Notes: generated by a model not told the origin, from the sequence alone. 64,000 bases of DNA from Pantoea piersonii (GCF_003612015.1 NZ_RARB01000001.1:1138675-1202674); one strand, 5' to 3'; shown: positions 45,082 through 54,921, counted from the first letter of the stretch. A program made the numbers and translations.

Positions 45082-45427
45082 GTGGCACGACAAGGAAGGC
45101 AACTTAACCCTGAAAATTCACAACAGCGATTTGCGGTCACTACTTTTGTGTCTTCGCCTCAAAAGGAAGAACGCCCCCCTGCGCTTTCCAGCACTGGCCT
45201 GCTGTGTGTTGTCACCATAAAACGTGCTGGCATTCGCCGCCGTAATCCGTACCATACGCGGCATACTTTTGCCTGCTGATGATTATCGACGGGCGCACAC
45301 GCCCTCTTTTATAGCGAATCAGATGGGGCATAAACATGCGCAGAGTGTCCGTGAGTCCTGTGCGACCTGGATTGAAAAGATGAACAGCGAGCAGGTTGAA
45401 ATGCTCAACGGTAAGCTGGCAATCTGA
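45082..45427 (+). pseudogene. Relic of a Rac-type phage integrase (C-terminal end)
   Basis: Two frames together spell the end of a tyrosine recombinase. The first (to 45279) gives PPALSSTGL...IKRAGIRRRNPYHTRHTFAC, including box II with catalytic His and Arg, then stops where WLL is expected (TGATGA). The second (to 45427) gives the expected continuation PSFIANQMGHKHAQ and the tail WIEKMNSEQVEMLNGKL. The nucleophile Tyr, expected about 12 residues after MGH, is Cys (RESCATW), so the enzyme is dead as well as truncated. From memory the closest known protein is IntR of the E. coli Rac prophage, which inserts in ttcA; here the relic ends 50 nt before ttcA. Confidence 0.88.
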
Positions 45428-45476
45428 GTGGACCTTGCCCCTTATATGCCCCTTTTGGTTGTAGAGACAGAGAAAA

Positions 45477-46406
45477 ATGCAAGAAAATCAAACGGTTGAC
45501 AAGAAAGAACAGTACAACCTTAATAAACTCCAGAAGCGCCTGCGTCGCAACGTCGGCGAGGCTATCGCTGATTACAATATGATTGAAGAAGGCGACCGCA
45601 TTATGGTCTGCCTGTCGGGCGGCAAGGACAGCTATACGCTGCTGGAGATCCTGCGTAATCTGCAGCAGAGCGCGCCGGTTAACTTCTCGCTGGTTGCGGT
45701 CAATCTCGATCAGAAACAACCGGGTTTTCCAGGGCACATTCTGCCGGAATATCTGGAGTCGCTTGGCGTCGAATACAAAATCGTCGAGGAAGACACCTAC
45801 TCCATCGTTAAAGAGAAGATCCCGGAAGGCAAAACCACCTGCTCGCTCTGTTCACGCCTGCGCCGCGGCATTCTCTACCGCACCGCCTCCGAGTTAGGGT
45901 GTACTAAAATCGCGCTCGGCCATCACCGCGACGATATTCTGCAGACGCTGTTCCTGAACATGTTCTACGGCGGAAAAATGAAAGGCATGCCGCCGAAACT
46001 AATGAGCGACGACGGCAAACATATCGTCATTCGCCCGCTAGCCTACTGCCGTGAAAAAGATATTGTACGCTTCTCTGAAGCGCGCAAATTCCCGATTATT
46101 CCATGCAACCTCTGCGGTTCGCAGCCTAACCTGCAACGTCAGGTGATCGCCGATATGCTGCGCGACTGGGACAAACGCTATCCCGGACGCATCGAGACGA
46201 TGTTCAGCGCGATGCAAAACGTCGTGCCGTCGCATCTGGCGGATATCAATCTGTTCGATTTTAAAGGCATCCAGCACGGCGATGCAGTGGTGGACGGCGG
46301 CGATCTCGCTTTTGATCGGGAAACGCTGCCGGTACAGCCCGCTGGCTGGCAGGAAGAGGATGACGCCGAGCCGGTAGTCCGTCTCGACGTACTGCAACTG
46401 CCGTAA
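45477..46406 (+). CDS. ttcA: tRNA 2-thiocytidine synthetase TtcA
   Basis: Iron-sulfur ATP-dependent enzyme that thiolates cytidine 32 of certain tRNAs. The 309 aa (E. coli 311) carry the PP-loop SGGKDS (47-52), the first cysteine pair C122/C125 (TCSLCSR) and a second pair C210/C213 (PCNLCGS), with GHHRDD near 149. AGAGA precedes the ATG. The 5' end is intact, so loss of the former prophage restored or kept the frame. Followed by a strong terminator. Confidence 0.97.
   Translation: MQENQTVDKKEQYNLNKLQKRLRRNVGEAIADYNMIEEGDRIMVCLSGGKDSYTLLEILRNLQQSAPVNFSLVAVNLDQKQPGFPGHILPEYLESLGVEYKIVEEDTYSIVKEKIPEGKTTCSLCSRLRRGILYRTASELGCTKIALGHHRDDILQTLFLNMFYGGKMKGMPPKLMSDDGKHIVIRPLAYCREKDIVRFSEARKFPIIPCNLCGSQPNLQRQVIADMLRDWDKRYPGRIETMFSAMQNVVPSHLADINLFDFKGIQHGDAVVDGGDLAFDRETLPVQPAGWQEEDDAEPVVRLDVLQLP
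45501..45526. other. Probable Rac-type attachment core inside ttcA
   Basis: The stretch encoding KKEQYNLN of TtcA matches, apart from a few bases, the reverse complement of the 26-bp Rac att core as I recall it (AAGAAAGAACA, then TACAACCT). Its position beside the integrase relic fits. No second copy was found in the window. Confidence 0.6.
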
Positions 46407-46420
46407 TCGGAACGTGTTAA

Positions 46421-46457
46421 AAAGGGCGCGCTGCAATGTCAGCGCGCCCTTTTTTTA
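46421..46457. terminator. Terminator after ttcA
   Basis: AAAGGGCGCGCTG, loop CAATGT, CAGCGCGCCCTTT then TTTTT. It also touches the end of the leftward proline-rich gene. Confidence 0.93.
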
Positions 46458-46601
46458 CCGATGCGGCGGTGGATCGAGGATGGGCGGATAACCCGGCTCA
46501 GGCTGCGGGTCCGGTTGTGGGTTCGGCGGCGGTTGCGGCATCGGATCGGGAATCGGGACGGGATCGGTAGGAATCGGATCGCTTGCGATAATGGATGTCA
46601 T
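46455..46601 (-). CDS. 48-aa proline-rich protein
   Basis: A mini-gene with an excellent ribosome site (AAGGAG 8 nt before the ATG at 46601). The product MTSIIASDPIPTDPVPIPDP continues with MPQPPPNPQPDPQPEPGYPP and ILDPPPHR: about half proline, with repeated P-x-P and DP/QP steps, so it must be extended and unstructured. No signal peptide or membrane span. A longer in-frame extension to 46850 has no ribosome site and ordinary composition, so it is rejected. I do not recognise a family; function unknown. Confidence 0.72.
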   Translation of the reverse strand: MTSIIASDPIPTDPVPIPDPMPQPPPNPQPDPQPEPGYPPILDPPPHR

Positions 46602-46906
46602 ACCCTTCTCCTTTGTGGTTACTGTCCTTAAAGCATAGGTATAACTCCGCCGCAGGGGCAAAAAAAAGCCGGCGGATAGGCCGGCGTATCGAATTAAATA
46701 TGTGCTATGCAGTAATTCTAAAAAGGAAGTAAGACAATATGGAGCGCAACGCCCATCGCTTGACGTTGCATTCACCTGCGGATACAGAGTTTGCCGCTGT
46801 TGCCCTGGAGGGTTATTGACCTCGATCAGCTTTTTTTCCCTTTTTGCCATTAGCCGGCTTTTTTTATAGCTGAATTAACCCTTATAACCAGTTGATTACA
46901 TTATTG
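46602..46906. other. 305-bp gap between proline-rich gene and zntB
   Basis: Holds the zntB terminator (46660-46685) and the promoter region of the proline-rich gene. No further gene was seen. Confidence 0.45.
46660..46685 (-). terminator. Leftward terminator downstream of zntB
   Basis: Read leftward: GCCGGC, loop CTATCC, GCCGGC then TTTTTTTT. It lies 220 nt past the zntB stop and upstream of the proline-rich gene, separating their transcripts. Confidence 0.85.
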
Positions 46907-47890
46907 TCACAGCCACTTGCGCCGTTTAAGCCACCAGGCGACGCCCAGAGCGAGGGCCACCAACAGCAGGCAGAACACGCTAAAGCCCAGGTGCCAGTTG
47001 GCGCCGGGAATGCCGCCAAGGTTGACGCCAAACAGCCCGGTCAGAAAGGTTGTCGGCAGGAAAATCATCGCCAGCAGCGACATGGTATAGGTACGGCGAT
47101 TCATCGCTTCCGCCATCTGCGAGGCCACTTCGTCCGCCAGCACGGCGGTACGCGCCACCCCAGCGTCCAGGTCGTCAAGCCCGCGCCCTAACCTGTCCGA
47201 CACCTCCTGCATGCGGCGACGATCGCTGTCATCCATCCACGGCAGCTTCTCGCTGGCGAGCCGCGAATAGACGTCCCGCTGCGGCGTCATATAGCGCCGC
47301 ATGACTATCAGCTGCTTGCGCAGCAGCGACAGCTCGCCGCGCGCCGGTATACGCTGATCCAGCAGCGCATCCTCCAGCACGATGATTTTGTCATGCAGCT
47401 CTTCAATAAATTCACTGGCGTGATCGGTCAGCGCATCGCAGATATCGACCAGCCAGCTGCCGCCATCTTCAGGCCCGTTGCCGTTTTGCAGATCGGTCAG
47501 CACCTCATCTACCGCATAGACTTTACGGCGACGCGTCGAGACAATCAGCTTGTCGTTGATAAAGACCCGCATCGCCACCAGCTGCTCAGGCCGGGAGTCG
47601 GCGTTGTGGTTAACGCTGCGCAGCACAATCATAAATCCGTCGCCAAGACGGCTGACGCGCGGCCGCATGCTGTCGCCCGCCAGCGCGTCGCGCACCGTGT
47701 CGGGGATCAGGGGCGTAGACTGCAGCCAGTCAGAGCTTTGGCGATGGGTATAGTTAAGATGCAGCCAGCAGGGTCGCTCGCAGTGGATAACATCTTTATC
47801 TTCGATAGGGATTAAGCCGCCCTTGCCATCAAGCTGACAGGCGATAATGGCGTCGGAAACCTGCAACGCTTTGCCTTCAATGACGTTCAC
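46907..47890 (-). CDS. zntB: Zinc transporter ZntB
   Basis: CorA-superfamily zinc transporter of the inner membrane. The 327 aa equal E. coli ZntB. A long cytoplasmic part ([36 protein letters not shown]) is followed by two C-terminal spans; the first ends in the GxN pore motif, [15 protein letters not shown] (about 285-299), the second is [19 protein letters not shown] and the C-terminus is KRRKWL. Close in genome to ttcA in E. coli as well. Confidence 0.97.
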   Translation of the reverse strand: MNVIEGKALQVSDAIIACQLDGKGGLIPIEDKDVIHCERPCWLHLNYTHRQSSDWLQSTPLIPDTVRDALAGDSMRPRVSRLGDGFMIVLRSVNHNADSRPEQLVAMRVFINDKLIVSTRRRKVYAVDEVLTDLQNGNGPEDGGSWLVDICDALTDHASEFIEELHDKIIVLEDALLDQRIPARGELSLLRKQLIVMRRYMTPQRDVYSRLASEKLPWMDDSDRRRMQEVSDRLGRGLDDLDAGVARTAVLADEVASQMAEAMNRRTYTMSLLAMIFLPTTFLTGLFGVNLGGIPGANWHLGFSVFCLLLVALALGVAWWLKRRKWL

Positions 47891-48008
47891 TCACTAGCCT
47901 CACTACAAAAATCAATACGATACAGTCTAGCGCGGCGCGGTTGAGTTGCAATCATCAGGCTGTGAGCAAAGGTGTCTGGATGCGGCCTGCTGGCAGGCCG
48001 CACAGGGC

Positions 48009-49634
48009 TTAGTGTTTTGCGATCCACAGCTCACGGCTGTAGGCGACATCTTCGGGATTAGTGATGGGATAGCCTTTCACCCACGGCTTGATCAGGCGGC
48101 CGTTGGTATACTGGTAAATCGGCGCAATCGGCGCCTGGTCGGCCAGGATCTGCTCCGCTTTGTTGTAGTCGCTATTACGCGCGTCAGCCTGGGTTTCGCT
48201 GCTTGCTCTGGCGAGAACCGCATCGTAATCGGCGTTGCTGAAGCGCGCGATATTGCTGCTGTTGCCGCTGGTCAGCAGGCTGAGAAATGTAGAGGGCTCA
48301 TTGTAATCACCAACCCAGGAGGCGCGGATAACGTCGAAACTGCCGCTGTTGCGGCTGTCGATATACGTCTTCCACTCCTGGTTCTGCAACGTCACCTGAA
48401 CGCCAAGATTTTTCTTCCACATCGACGCCACCGCAATCGCGATTTTTTGATGGCTTTCCGAGGTGTTGTAGAGCAGCGTCAGATGCAGCGGTCGGCCAGG
48501 GCCGTAGCCCGCTGCGTTGAGCAGCGCTTTCGCCTGGGCGTTAAGCTCCTGCTGGCTGTGCTGCTCAATATAGGATTGCGCAGGTTTAAAGCCCGCCGTC
48601 ACGTCGGGCGTAAAGCGCCATGCGGGCTTCTCGCCGGTGCCCAGCACCTTTTCTGCGATAATGCGGCGGTCGATGCTCCACGACAGCGCCTTACGCACCC
48701 GCGCATCCGCCGTCGCGCCCTTTTGCGTATTAAAGGCGTAGTAGTAGGTGCCTAGCTGGTCAGGCGTGTAGACCTCGCCCGGCAGTGTTTTTTTCAGCTG
48801 GGCATACATGTTCTTCGGAAAGGATTCGGTGATATCGATATCGCCCGCGCGATAGCGTTTAGTGGCGCTGGACTCTTCATTGATGGGAATAAAGGTCACT
48901 TTGGTCAGGACCGAATGCGCGTCGTCCCAGTAGTGCGGATTACGCGCCAGCACAATCTTCTCATTCACCACGCGCGACGCAAGCTGGTAAGCGCCGTTGC
49001 CCACCAGCTTGCCCGGCGCGGTCCAGCCGTCACCCTCACTGGCAATAACCTGCTGAGGCACCGGGAAAAGCGCGACGTTAGCCGCAAGTGCGGGAAACCA
49101 GGGCACCGGCCGGTCGAGCGTCACCTTCAGGTGCTGGGCGTCTACGGCGCTGACGCCGAGTCGATTCGCCGGCATCTCGCCTTTGGTTATCGCGCCCGCG
49201 TTGCTGATGCCTGCCAGCCCGGCAAACCAGGCAAAGGGCGAACTGTTTTTGGGCTCGACAAGACGCTGCCAGCTGTAGACGAAATCCTGCGCCGTTACCG
49301 GCTCGCCGTTCGACCATTTCGCATTAGTGCGTAGCGTAAAGATCCAGGTTTTATTGTCGCTGCTGCTCCAGCTTTCGGCCACGCCCGGCACGATATTACC
49401 CTGCGCATCCTGATTCGTCAGCCCCTCGAACAGATCGCGGATCACCTGAATTTCCGGCAGCCCAACGGCTTTTAACGGATCGAGCGAGGCGGGTTCATCT
49501 TTGATATGGCGAACAATCTCCTGCCGATCGGCCAGCTGCGCGTTGGCCGGCAGCTGCGCCGCCAGCGCCGGGCTCGCGATGCCTGCGAGCGCCAGCGCTA
49601 TCAGCGTCTTGCGAAATGTGCTTTTCATCTTCAC
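48009..49634 (-). CDS. mppA: Periplasmic murein tripeptide-binding protein MppA
   Basis: Solute-binding protein of family SBP_bac_5 that captures the murein tripeptide L-Ala-D-Glu-mDAP for uptake through the Opp permease. The 541 aa (E. coli about 537) have a signal peptide MKMKSTFRKTLIALALAGIASPALA and blocks DEPASLDPLKAVGLPE, FVYSWQRLVEPKNSSPFAW and LVGNGAYQLASRVVNE. OppA is very similar, but the position next to mpaA and ycjG favours MppA. GGGAG precedes the ATG. Confidence 0.9.
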   Translation of the reverse strand: MKMKSTFRKTLIALALAGIASPALAAQLPANAQLADRQEIVRHIKDEPASLDPLKAVGLPEIQVIRDLFEGLTNQDAQGNIVPGVAESWSSSDNKTWIFTLRTNAKWSNGEPVTAQDFVYSWQRLVEPKNSSPFAWFAGLAGISNAGAITKGEMPANRLGVSAVDAQHLKVTLDRPVPWFPALAANVALFPVPQQVIASEGDGWTAPGKLVGNGAYQLASRVVNEKIVLARNPHYWDDAHSVLTKVTFIPINEESSATKRYRAGDIDITESFPKNMYAQLKKTLPGEVYTPDQLGTYYYAFNTQKGATADARVRKALSWSIDRRIIAEKVLGTGEKPAWRFTPDVTAGFKPAQSYIEQHSQQELNAQAKALLNAAGYGPGRPLHLTLLYNTSESHQKIAIAVASMWKKNLGVQVTLQNQEWKTYIDSRNSGSFDVIRASWVGDYNEPSTFLSLLTSGNSSNIARFSNADYDAVLARASSETQADARNSDYNKAEQILADQAPIAPIYQYTNGRLIKPWVKGYPITNPEDVAYSRELWIAKH

Positions 49635-49785
49635 TCCCTTACCCTAATGAAGCGCTGCGCAACGCACCAGAGGGCGCAGCATGACCCGGGCACTGTAGCG
49701 CAAATGCCTGAAGGATAAATAGCGATTTTCCGCGCGCGGCTTTTCCGCTACTTTGTCTGACAGAGGGCAACAAAGGAGAAAGCCT

Positions 49786-50493
49786 ATGACGTTGTTACAC
49801 CCGCGACCGCGGCGCGGAAAACTTGAAATTCCGTTTCAGCGCTACGGTGACAGCGTACTGGGCGCGCCGCTGCTCTGGTTTCCCGCGCCCGCCGCCGATG
49901 CCGACAGCGGACTGATTCTGGCAGGTACGCATGGCGATGAGAATGCGGCCATCGCCACGCTTTCCGCCGCGATGCGCACGCTGCCGGACCGGCTGCGTCG
50001 TCACCACGTGGTGCTGGCGGTCAATCCGGACGGATGCCAGCTTGGCCTGCGCGCCAACGCGCACGGCGTCGACCTCAACCGTAATTTCCCGGCGGCCAAC
50101 TGGCAGAGCGGTGAGACGGTCTATCGCTGGAACAGCGCTGCCGAGGCGCGCGACGTGCTGCTCTCGACCGGGGATCGGCCAGGTTCAGAGCCGGAAACGC
50201 AGGCGCTGTGCGAGCTGATTCACGGGCTGAAGCCGCGCTGGGTGGTCTCCTGGCATGAGCCGCTGGCCTGTATCGACGATCCGCGCGGCAGCGATATCGG
50301 TCACTGGCTGGCGCAGCAGACCGCGCTGCCGCTGGTGAGCACTGTTGGTTACGACACGCCCGGCTCGTTCGGCAGCTGGTGCAACGACCTCGGTCTGCCC
50401 TGCATCACCGCCGAGATGCCAGCCATTTCGGTTGATGATGCGACAGAGCGCTATCTGGAGGCGATGATCAACCTGCTGCGCTGGCAGCGATAA
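49786..50493 (+). CDS. mpaA: Murein peptide amidase MpaA
   Basis: M14-type zinc carboxypeptidase cutting gamma-D-Glu-mDAP in recycled murein tripeptide. The ATG at 49786 has AAAGGAG 8 nt upstream, giving 235 aa (E. coli about 242). Zinc ligands are in GTHGDEN (HxxE) and later SWHEPLACID; the substrate Arg block DLNRNFPAANW and the C-terminal catalytic Glu ITAEMP are present. It is divergent from mppA and convergent with ycjG, overlapping it by 26 nt. Confidence 0.95.
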   Translation: MTLLHPRPRRGKLEIPFQRYGDSVLGAPLLWFPAPAADADSGLILAGTHGDENAAIATLSAAMRTLPDRLRRHHVVLAVNPDGCQLGLRANAHGVDLNRNFPAANWQSGETVYRWNSAAEARDVLLSTGDRPGSEPETQALCELIHGLKPRWVVSWHEPLACIDDPRGSDIGHWLAQQTALPLVSTVGYDTPGSFGSWCNDLGLPCITAEMPAISVDDATERYLEAMINLLRWQR

Positions 50494-51451
50494 GCACCTT
50501 GCCTGCGCTGACCTGTATGGCAGGCTCGACATCCACCGCCAGCCAGGTCGGCCCGTCCAGATCGGCGAAGCGCGCTCCCGCCGCCAGCGGCAGCGCGGCA
50601 TGAATAGCGCGCGAGGTGCAGATCATGCAGCCGAGCATTATCTCAAAACCGAGCGCCTTCGCCGCTGTCGCCAGCGCCAGCGCTTCGGTCAGGCCGCCCG
50701 CTTTATCCAGCTTGATGTTGATCATTTCATAGCGACCCCGCAGCGCGGGCAGGCTGTCGCGGGTATGGCAACTTTCATCGGCGCAAATCGGCAGCGGATG
50801 GATAAAATTGGCCAGCGCCGCATCCTGACCGGCAGGCAACGGCTGTTCAAGCATCACCACGCCAAGATCCGCCAGCAGCTGGCAGCGCGCCGCCAGGCCT
50901 TCGGCCTGCCAGGATTCATTCGCGTCAACAATCAGCGTCGCCTGCGGCACCGCCGCGCGGATCGCCACCAGCCGCTCGGTGATAAAAGTATCGTCCAGCT
51001 TGATTTTCAGCAGCGTCGCGCCGTGCTGCCACAGCGCGCGGGCGCTGCTTGCCATCGCTTCCGGGGTATCGATGCTGACGGTCTGCGCCGTCACGACCTC
51101 ATCGGGCGCCGCGACGCCGTTCAGCATCCAGAGATCCTGCTGCTGCTGGCGGCTCTGCAGATCCCACAGCGCGCTGTCGATAGCGTTGCGCGCCGCGCCG
51201 GCGGGTAGCGCCAGCTGTAGGGCGTCGCGCGTCATTCCCTGCTGTAACGCCGGGAGAATATCAGCGATCTGCGCCAGCACTGAGGCTTCCGTTTCGCCGT
51301 AGCGCGCATAGGGCGTCGCCTCGCCGGTGCCTTTTACGCCATCCTCTTCAATTTCCACTACCACCACTTTCGCCTCGGTACGGCTGCCGCGGGCGATAAC
51401 GAAAGGGGTATGCAGCGGCCAGGACTCGGGATAGCTTTTTACCGTTCTCAT
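50468..51451 (-). CDS. ycjG: L-Ala-D/L-Glu epimerase YcjG
   Basis: Enolase-superfamily epimerase acting on L-Ala-D-Glu, the product of MpaA action, so it completes murein peptide breakdown. The 327 aa show KIKLDD (KxK catalytic pair), LIVDANESW, MLEQPLPAGQD and ADESCHTRD metal ligands, then the second-half Lys in INIKLDKAGGL. Ends overlapping mpaA; in E. coli the same genes cluster with tpx. Confidence 0.95.
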   Translation of the reverse strand: MRTVKSYPESWPLHTPFVIARGSRTEAKVVVVEIEEDGVKGTGEATPYARYGETEASVLAQIADILPALQQGMTRDALQLALPAGAARNAIDSALWDLQSRQQQQDLWMLNGVAAPDEVVTAQTVSIDTPEAMASSARALWQHGATLLKIKLDDTFITERLVAIRAAVPQATLIVDANESWQAEGLAARCQLLADLGVVMLEQPLPAGQDAALANFIHPLPICADESCHTRDSLPALRGRYEMINIKLDKAGGLTEALALATAAKALGFEIMLGCMICTSRAIHAALPLAAGARFADLDGPTWLAVDVEPAIQVSAGKVLIAASAAG

Positions 51452-51601
51452 ACTTTCTCCATGTAGGTCGATAACTGCGCATCGTCTCGGATAATCTGCG
51501 TTTTTCGCTCGTAAGTCTTTTATAGATATGTCATAAACACGTTTTCAAACCATACTTACCTGTAGCCAGTCACGCTTTTTTCTGACGTTTAAGGAATCGC
51601 T

Positions 51602-52105
51602 ATGTCTCATACTGTTCACTTTCAGGGCAACCCGGTTGAGGTTGCTGGTCACTTTCCACAGGCGGGCGAGCAGGCTAAAGCCTTTTCGCTGGTGGCGAAA
51701 AATCTCACCGACGTGTCGCTCTCTGAGTATGCAGGAAAACGCAAGGTTCTGAATATTTTTCCCAGCATCGACACCGGCGTTTGCGCCGCCTCGGTACGCC
51801 GCTTCAATCAGCTCGCCAGCGAGCTGAACAATACGGTGGTGCTCTGCATCTCCGCCGATCTGCCGTTTGCCCAGTCGCGCTTTTGCGGCGCCGATAACCT
51901 GAATAACGTCGTCACGCTCTCGACGCTGCGCGGCGCTGAATTTAAAAATGACTACGGCGTTGAAATTGCCGCGGGCGCGCTGGCAGGTCTGACGGCGCGT
52001 GCGGTCGTGGTGCTGGATGAGCAGGATAAGGTGTTGTACAGCCAGCTGGTGAATGAAATCACCACCGAACCCGATTACGATTCCGCGCTGGCGGTACTGA
52101 AGTAG
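51602..52105 (+). CDS. tpx: Thiol peroxidase Tpx
   Basis: Atypical 2-Cys peroxiredoxin reducing lipid hydroperoxides with thioredoxin. The 167 aa (E. coli 168) carry the peroxidatic Cys61 in [16 protein letters not shown] and the resolving Cys95 in [11 protein letters not shown]. Divergent from ycjG, convergent with tyrR over a shared terminator. Confidence 0.98.
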   Translation: MSHTVHFQGNPVEVAGHFPQAGEQAKAFSLVAKNLTDVSLSEYAGKRKVLNIFPSIDTGVCAASVRRFNQLASELNNTVVLCISADLPFAQSRFCGADNLNNVVTLSTLRGAEFKNDYGVEIAAGALAGLTARAVVVLDEQDKVLYSQLVNEITTEPDYDSALAVLK

Positions 52106-52113
52106 CATTAACG

Positions 52114-52143
52114 GCGGCGGCGCCTCTTAGCCGCCGCTTTTCT
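52114..52143. terminator. Terminator between tpx and tyrR
   Basis: GCGGCGG, 10-nt loop, CCGCCGC then TTTTCTCTT. The tyrR stop codon lies inside the loop. Confidence 0.8.
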
Positions 52144-53707
52144 CTTCCTTTTCGCCACGTTTCTGCCCTAACCCATATTCGCGCAGTTTATTAGCGATCG
52201 CCGTATGCGATACGCCGAGGCGTTTCGCCAGCTTGCGGGTGCTGGGATAGGAGAGATAAAGGCGCGTCAGCACAGATCGCTCGAAGCGGCTGGTAATCTC
52301 GTCAAGCGTACCTTCCATCGCCTCTTCACCCAGCGAGGCATCCAGCGCCTGCTCAGGCAGGACGATATCCTGCGGGCGCAGCTCATGCCCTTCTAGCTGC
52401 GTCAGCGCGCGGTAGAGCGCATTCTTCAACTGACGCACGTTGCCCGGCCAGTTGTAGCGCGTCAGCAGTCCGTTAAGCTGCGGTGACAGACGCGGACGCG
52501 GAATGCCCTGCTCGTCGGCAAAGCGCGCCACAAACATTTCGGTGAGCGGCAGAATATCCTGCGGACGCTCGCGCAGCGGCGGCAGATGCAGCGTTAATAC
52601 GTTAAGGCGATAAAAGAGATCTTCACGGAACTCGCCGCGCTGCACCAGTTCAATCAGGTTCTTCTGCGTGGCGCAGATGACGCGCACGTCCACATGGACT
52701 TCATGCTCTTCCCCGACGCGGCGGAACGTCCCGTCATTCAGGAAGCGCAGCAGCTTGGTCTGCATGCGCGGCGACATTTCGCCGATCTCGTCGAGCAGAA
52801 CCGAGCCGCCATTGGCCTGTTCAAAGAAGCCTTTCTTGCCCTCTAAAGCGTTCGGGTAGGCACCAGCGGCATGCCCAAAAAGTTCGCTCTCTGCAACGTC
52901 ATCCGGCAGCGAGGCGCAGTTCAGCGCCAGGAAAGGCTTCTTGCCGCGCGCGCTGCGCAGATGGCAGGCGCGCGCCAGCATATCTTTGCCGGTGCCGGTA
53001 TCGCCGACGATCAGTAACGGCGCGTCATGCATCGCCAGCTTGCGCGCCTGATCGATCACCTGACGCATTTTCGGCGTCACCGCAATAATATGATCGAACT
53101 CCGACTCGTCGGTCACCACCAGATTTTGCAGCTGGCGTCCCATGCGCGCGGTGGATTTCAGCATCACCATCGCGCCCACCGGCTGGTCGCCCGCACCTTC
53201 ATCGGCGGTGAGATAGACAGGATGCGCTTCCATCAGAAAATCGCGGCCGTCAATCACCACATGCTGCGCCTGCGCCTCAACGCGGTCGTTTTCCAGCCAG
53301 CGCTGGAAATTAAAGCCGCTAATCAAATTGCCTGCGCTGTAGTTACGAATTTTCTGCTCGTCGAGATCGAACAGGTTCTGCGCCGCCGGGTTCGCCAGCT
53401 CGACTTTACTTTTCAGATCAATAGAAAACACCGGCTCTGGCATCGCCACCAGCAGCGCGCTCAGGGCACGATGCTCCCGCTCCGAAGGCATATAGGCGAC
53501 GGTACGCACGTCGGTAACGCCCGGCGTGCGGCGGATTTCCGCCATCAGGCTGCTGAACTGATTAAATTCAAGCGCAGAAAAGTTGAGATAAATACGGCCA
53601 AGAGCCGCGATTTCAATGCCGCGTAAATCGATATTACGGGCGACTAACAGATCGAGCAGCTCGCGCGCCAGACCGATGCGGTCCTGGCAGAAGACTTCAA
53701 GACGCAT
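52127..53707 (-). CDS. tyrR: Aromatic amino acid regulator TyrR
   Basis: Regulator of aromatic amino acid synthesis and transport. The ATG at 53707 gives MRLEVFCQDRIGLARELLDL, collinear with E. coli; the frame upstream has no support. 526 aa against 513 in E. coli. Order: ACT domain, PAS domain (PEPVFSIDLKSKVELANPAAQNLF), AAA+ core with Walker A GDTGTGKD and GSVLLDEIGEM, C-terminal helix-turn-helix STRKLAKRLGVSHTAIANKLREYG. At the GAFTGA position, where E. coli TyrR jumps from GHAP to EGKKG, this protein has a loop GHAAGAYPNALEGKKG. Confidence 0.96.
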   Translation of the reverse strand: MRLEVFCQDRIGLARELLDLLVARNIDLRGIEIAALGRIYLNFSALEFNQFSSLMAEIRRTPGVTDVRTVAYMPSEREHRALSALLVAMPEPVFSIDLKSKVELANPAAQNLFDLDEQKIRNYSAGNLISGFNFQRWLENDRVEAQAQHVVIDGRDFLMEAHPVYLTADEGAGDQPVGAMVMLKSTARMGRQLQNLVVTDESEFDHIIAVTPKMRQVIDQARKLAMHDAPLLIVGDTGTGKDMLARACHLRSARGKKPFLALNCASLPDDVAESELFGHAAGAYPNALEGKKGFFEQANGGSVLLDEIGEMSPRMQTKLLRFLNDGTFRRVGEEHEVHVDVRVICATQKNLIELVQRGEFREDLFYRLNVLTLHLPPLRERPQDILPLTEMFVARFADEQGIPRPRLSPQLNGLLTRYNWPGNVRQLKNALYRALTQLEGHELRPQDIVLPEQALDASLGEEAMEGTLDEITSRFERSVLTRLYLSYPSTRKLAKRLGVSHTAIANKLREYGLGQKRGEKEEKSGG

Positions 53708-53853
53708 TGCGATGGCCTTAGTCAGGTAAAGAATCTGGAGATAATACGCTAACTTGCAACAGGTCTGAAGAGGCGTGGAAGCAAAAGTTGACACCGGTGT
53801 TCATCCGGCGGTGCGCGCCGCTCAGGCGACGGCGCACCGGCAGGCAGGCGCGC

Positions 53854-54921
53854 TTAGCTTTCGCGCTTCGCGCCGCTTTTCGGCAGCGTCTCTTTAAGCT
53901 GACTAATAAGATCGCGACGGAAGTCGCCCAGCCGCGGCTTATCCTCCTCCAGCCAGGGCAGCGGGCGACACAGCTCCATCGCCTTGATGCCGAGCCGCGC
54001 GGTCAGCAGACCCGCGCCGATGCCCTGGGCGGCGCGCGCTGAGAGTCGGGCAGCAATATCCTGCGACATCCAGTCCATTCCCACTTCCCGCACCAGCTCA
54101 GACGCGCCGGCGAACGCCATATTCAGCAGCACCAGGCGAAACAGCCGCAGCCGACTGAAGTAGCCCAGTTCGATACCGTAGATGGCGGCGATACGATTGA
54201 CCAGCCGCAGGTTGCGCCAGGCGATAAATGCCATATCTACCAGCGCCAGCGGGCTGACGGCGACCATCAGCGTCGACTCCGCCGCGTGGCGGCCGATTTC
54301 ACGCCGCGCCTGACGATCCTGCACCGGCTGCACCAGCTGCGCATAGAGCTGAACGGTTTCGCGATCGTTCTGGGTTTCATGCAGCGACGCGTGCCAGCGC
54401 TGCAGCGCCGGATGCGCCTGATCGATGCCCGCCTGCTGCGCCAGCTTTTCGCAAAAAGCGCGGCCTTTGCCGACGCTATGGCTGTGCAGCAGTTCACGTC
54501 CGACGTCGCGCGCTTCGGCGCGCTCGCGCAGCTTATAGAGACGACGCCACTCGCTGGTCAGCGCGCCGACGCCAGCGATAACGATAAGCCCGCCAGCCGC
54601 GCCGCTGCCGAGCGCGAACCAGTCGCGCGTTAGCCAGGCGTCATGCATCCACTGGATGCTCTGCGCCGCGACGCTTGCAGCAAACAGCGCGACGCCCACG
54701 CCGACCAGTCTGCGCCACAGGCTGCGTTTCGGTCGCAATGCCTGCTCGACCGCCCGCTCTCCCGCGCCCTCTTCCATCACGTCGCCAGCCTGCTCGTCAA
54801 CGGCGAGAAACGCCTGCTGCGCCTCATCGTCAAAAGCCAGCGCCGGGCGCAGCGGCTGCTCGCGCGGGGCCTCCAGCGGCCGGGTGAAATCGATACGCGG
54901 CTTAATTTTTTCATCGCTCAT
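53854..54921 (-). CDS. ycjF: YcjF, inner-membrane DUF697 protein
   Basis: A 355-aa protein (E. coli 353) encoded with YcjX downstream of the psp genes. A charged N-terminal part (about 1-65) is followed by two close membrane spans ([38 protein letters not shown]) and a third hydrophobic stretch [20 protein letters not shown], with the DUF697 block [27 protein letters not shown]. Start overlaps ycjX by 4 nt. A hairpin without U-tract (53809-53839) separates it from tyrR. Role unknown; induced with Psp in E. coli. Confidence 0.94.
   Translation of the reverse strand: MSDEKIKPRIDFTRPLEAPREQPLRPALAFDDEAQQAFLAVDEQAGDVMEEGAGERAVEQALRPKRSLWRRLVGVGVALFAASVAAQSIQWMHDAWLTRDWFALGSGAAGGLIVIAGVGALTSEWRRLYKLRERAEARDVGRELLHSHSVGKGRAFCEKLAQQAGIDQAHPALQRWHASLHETQNDRETVQLYAQLVQPVQDRQARREIGRHAAESTLMVAVSPLALVDMAFIAWRNLRLVNRIAAIYGIELGYFSRLRLFRLVLLNMAFAGASELVREVGMDWMSQDIAARLSARAAQGIGAGLLTARLGIKAMELCRPLPWLEEDKPRLGDFRRDLISQLKETLPKSGAKRES

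Noticed and set aside
45224..45427. Independent 67-aa gene
   Set aside because: Its sequence is the frameshifted continuation of the integrase relic (MGH block and tail), not a separate gene.
46602..46850. N-terminal extension of the proline-rich gene to 131 codons
   Set aside because: The extension contains the zntB terminator stem and no ribosome site, while the ATG at 46601 has an excellent one.
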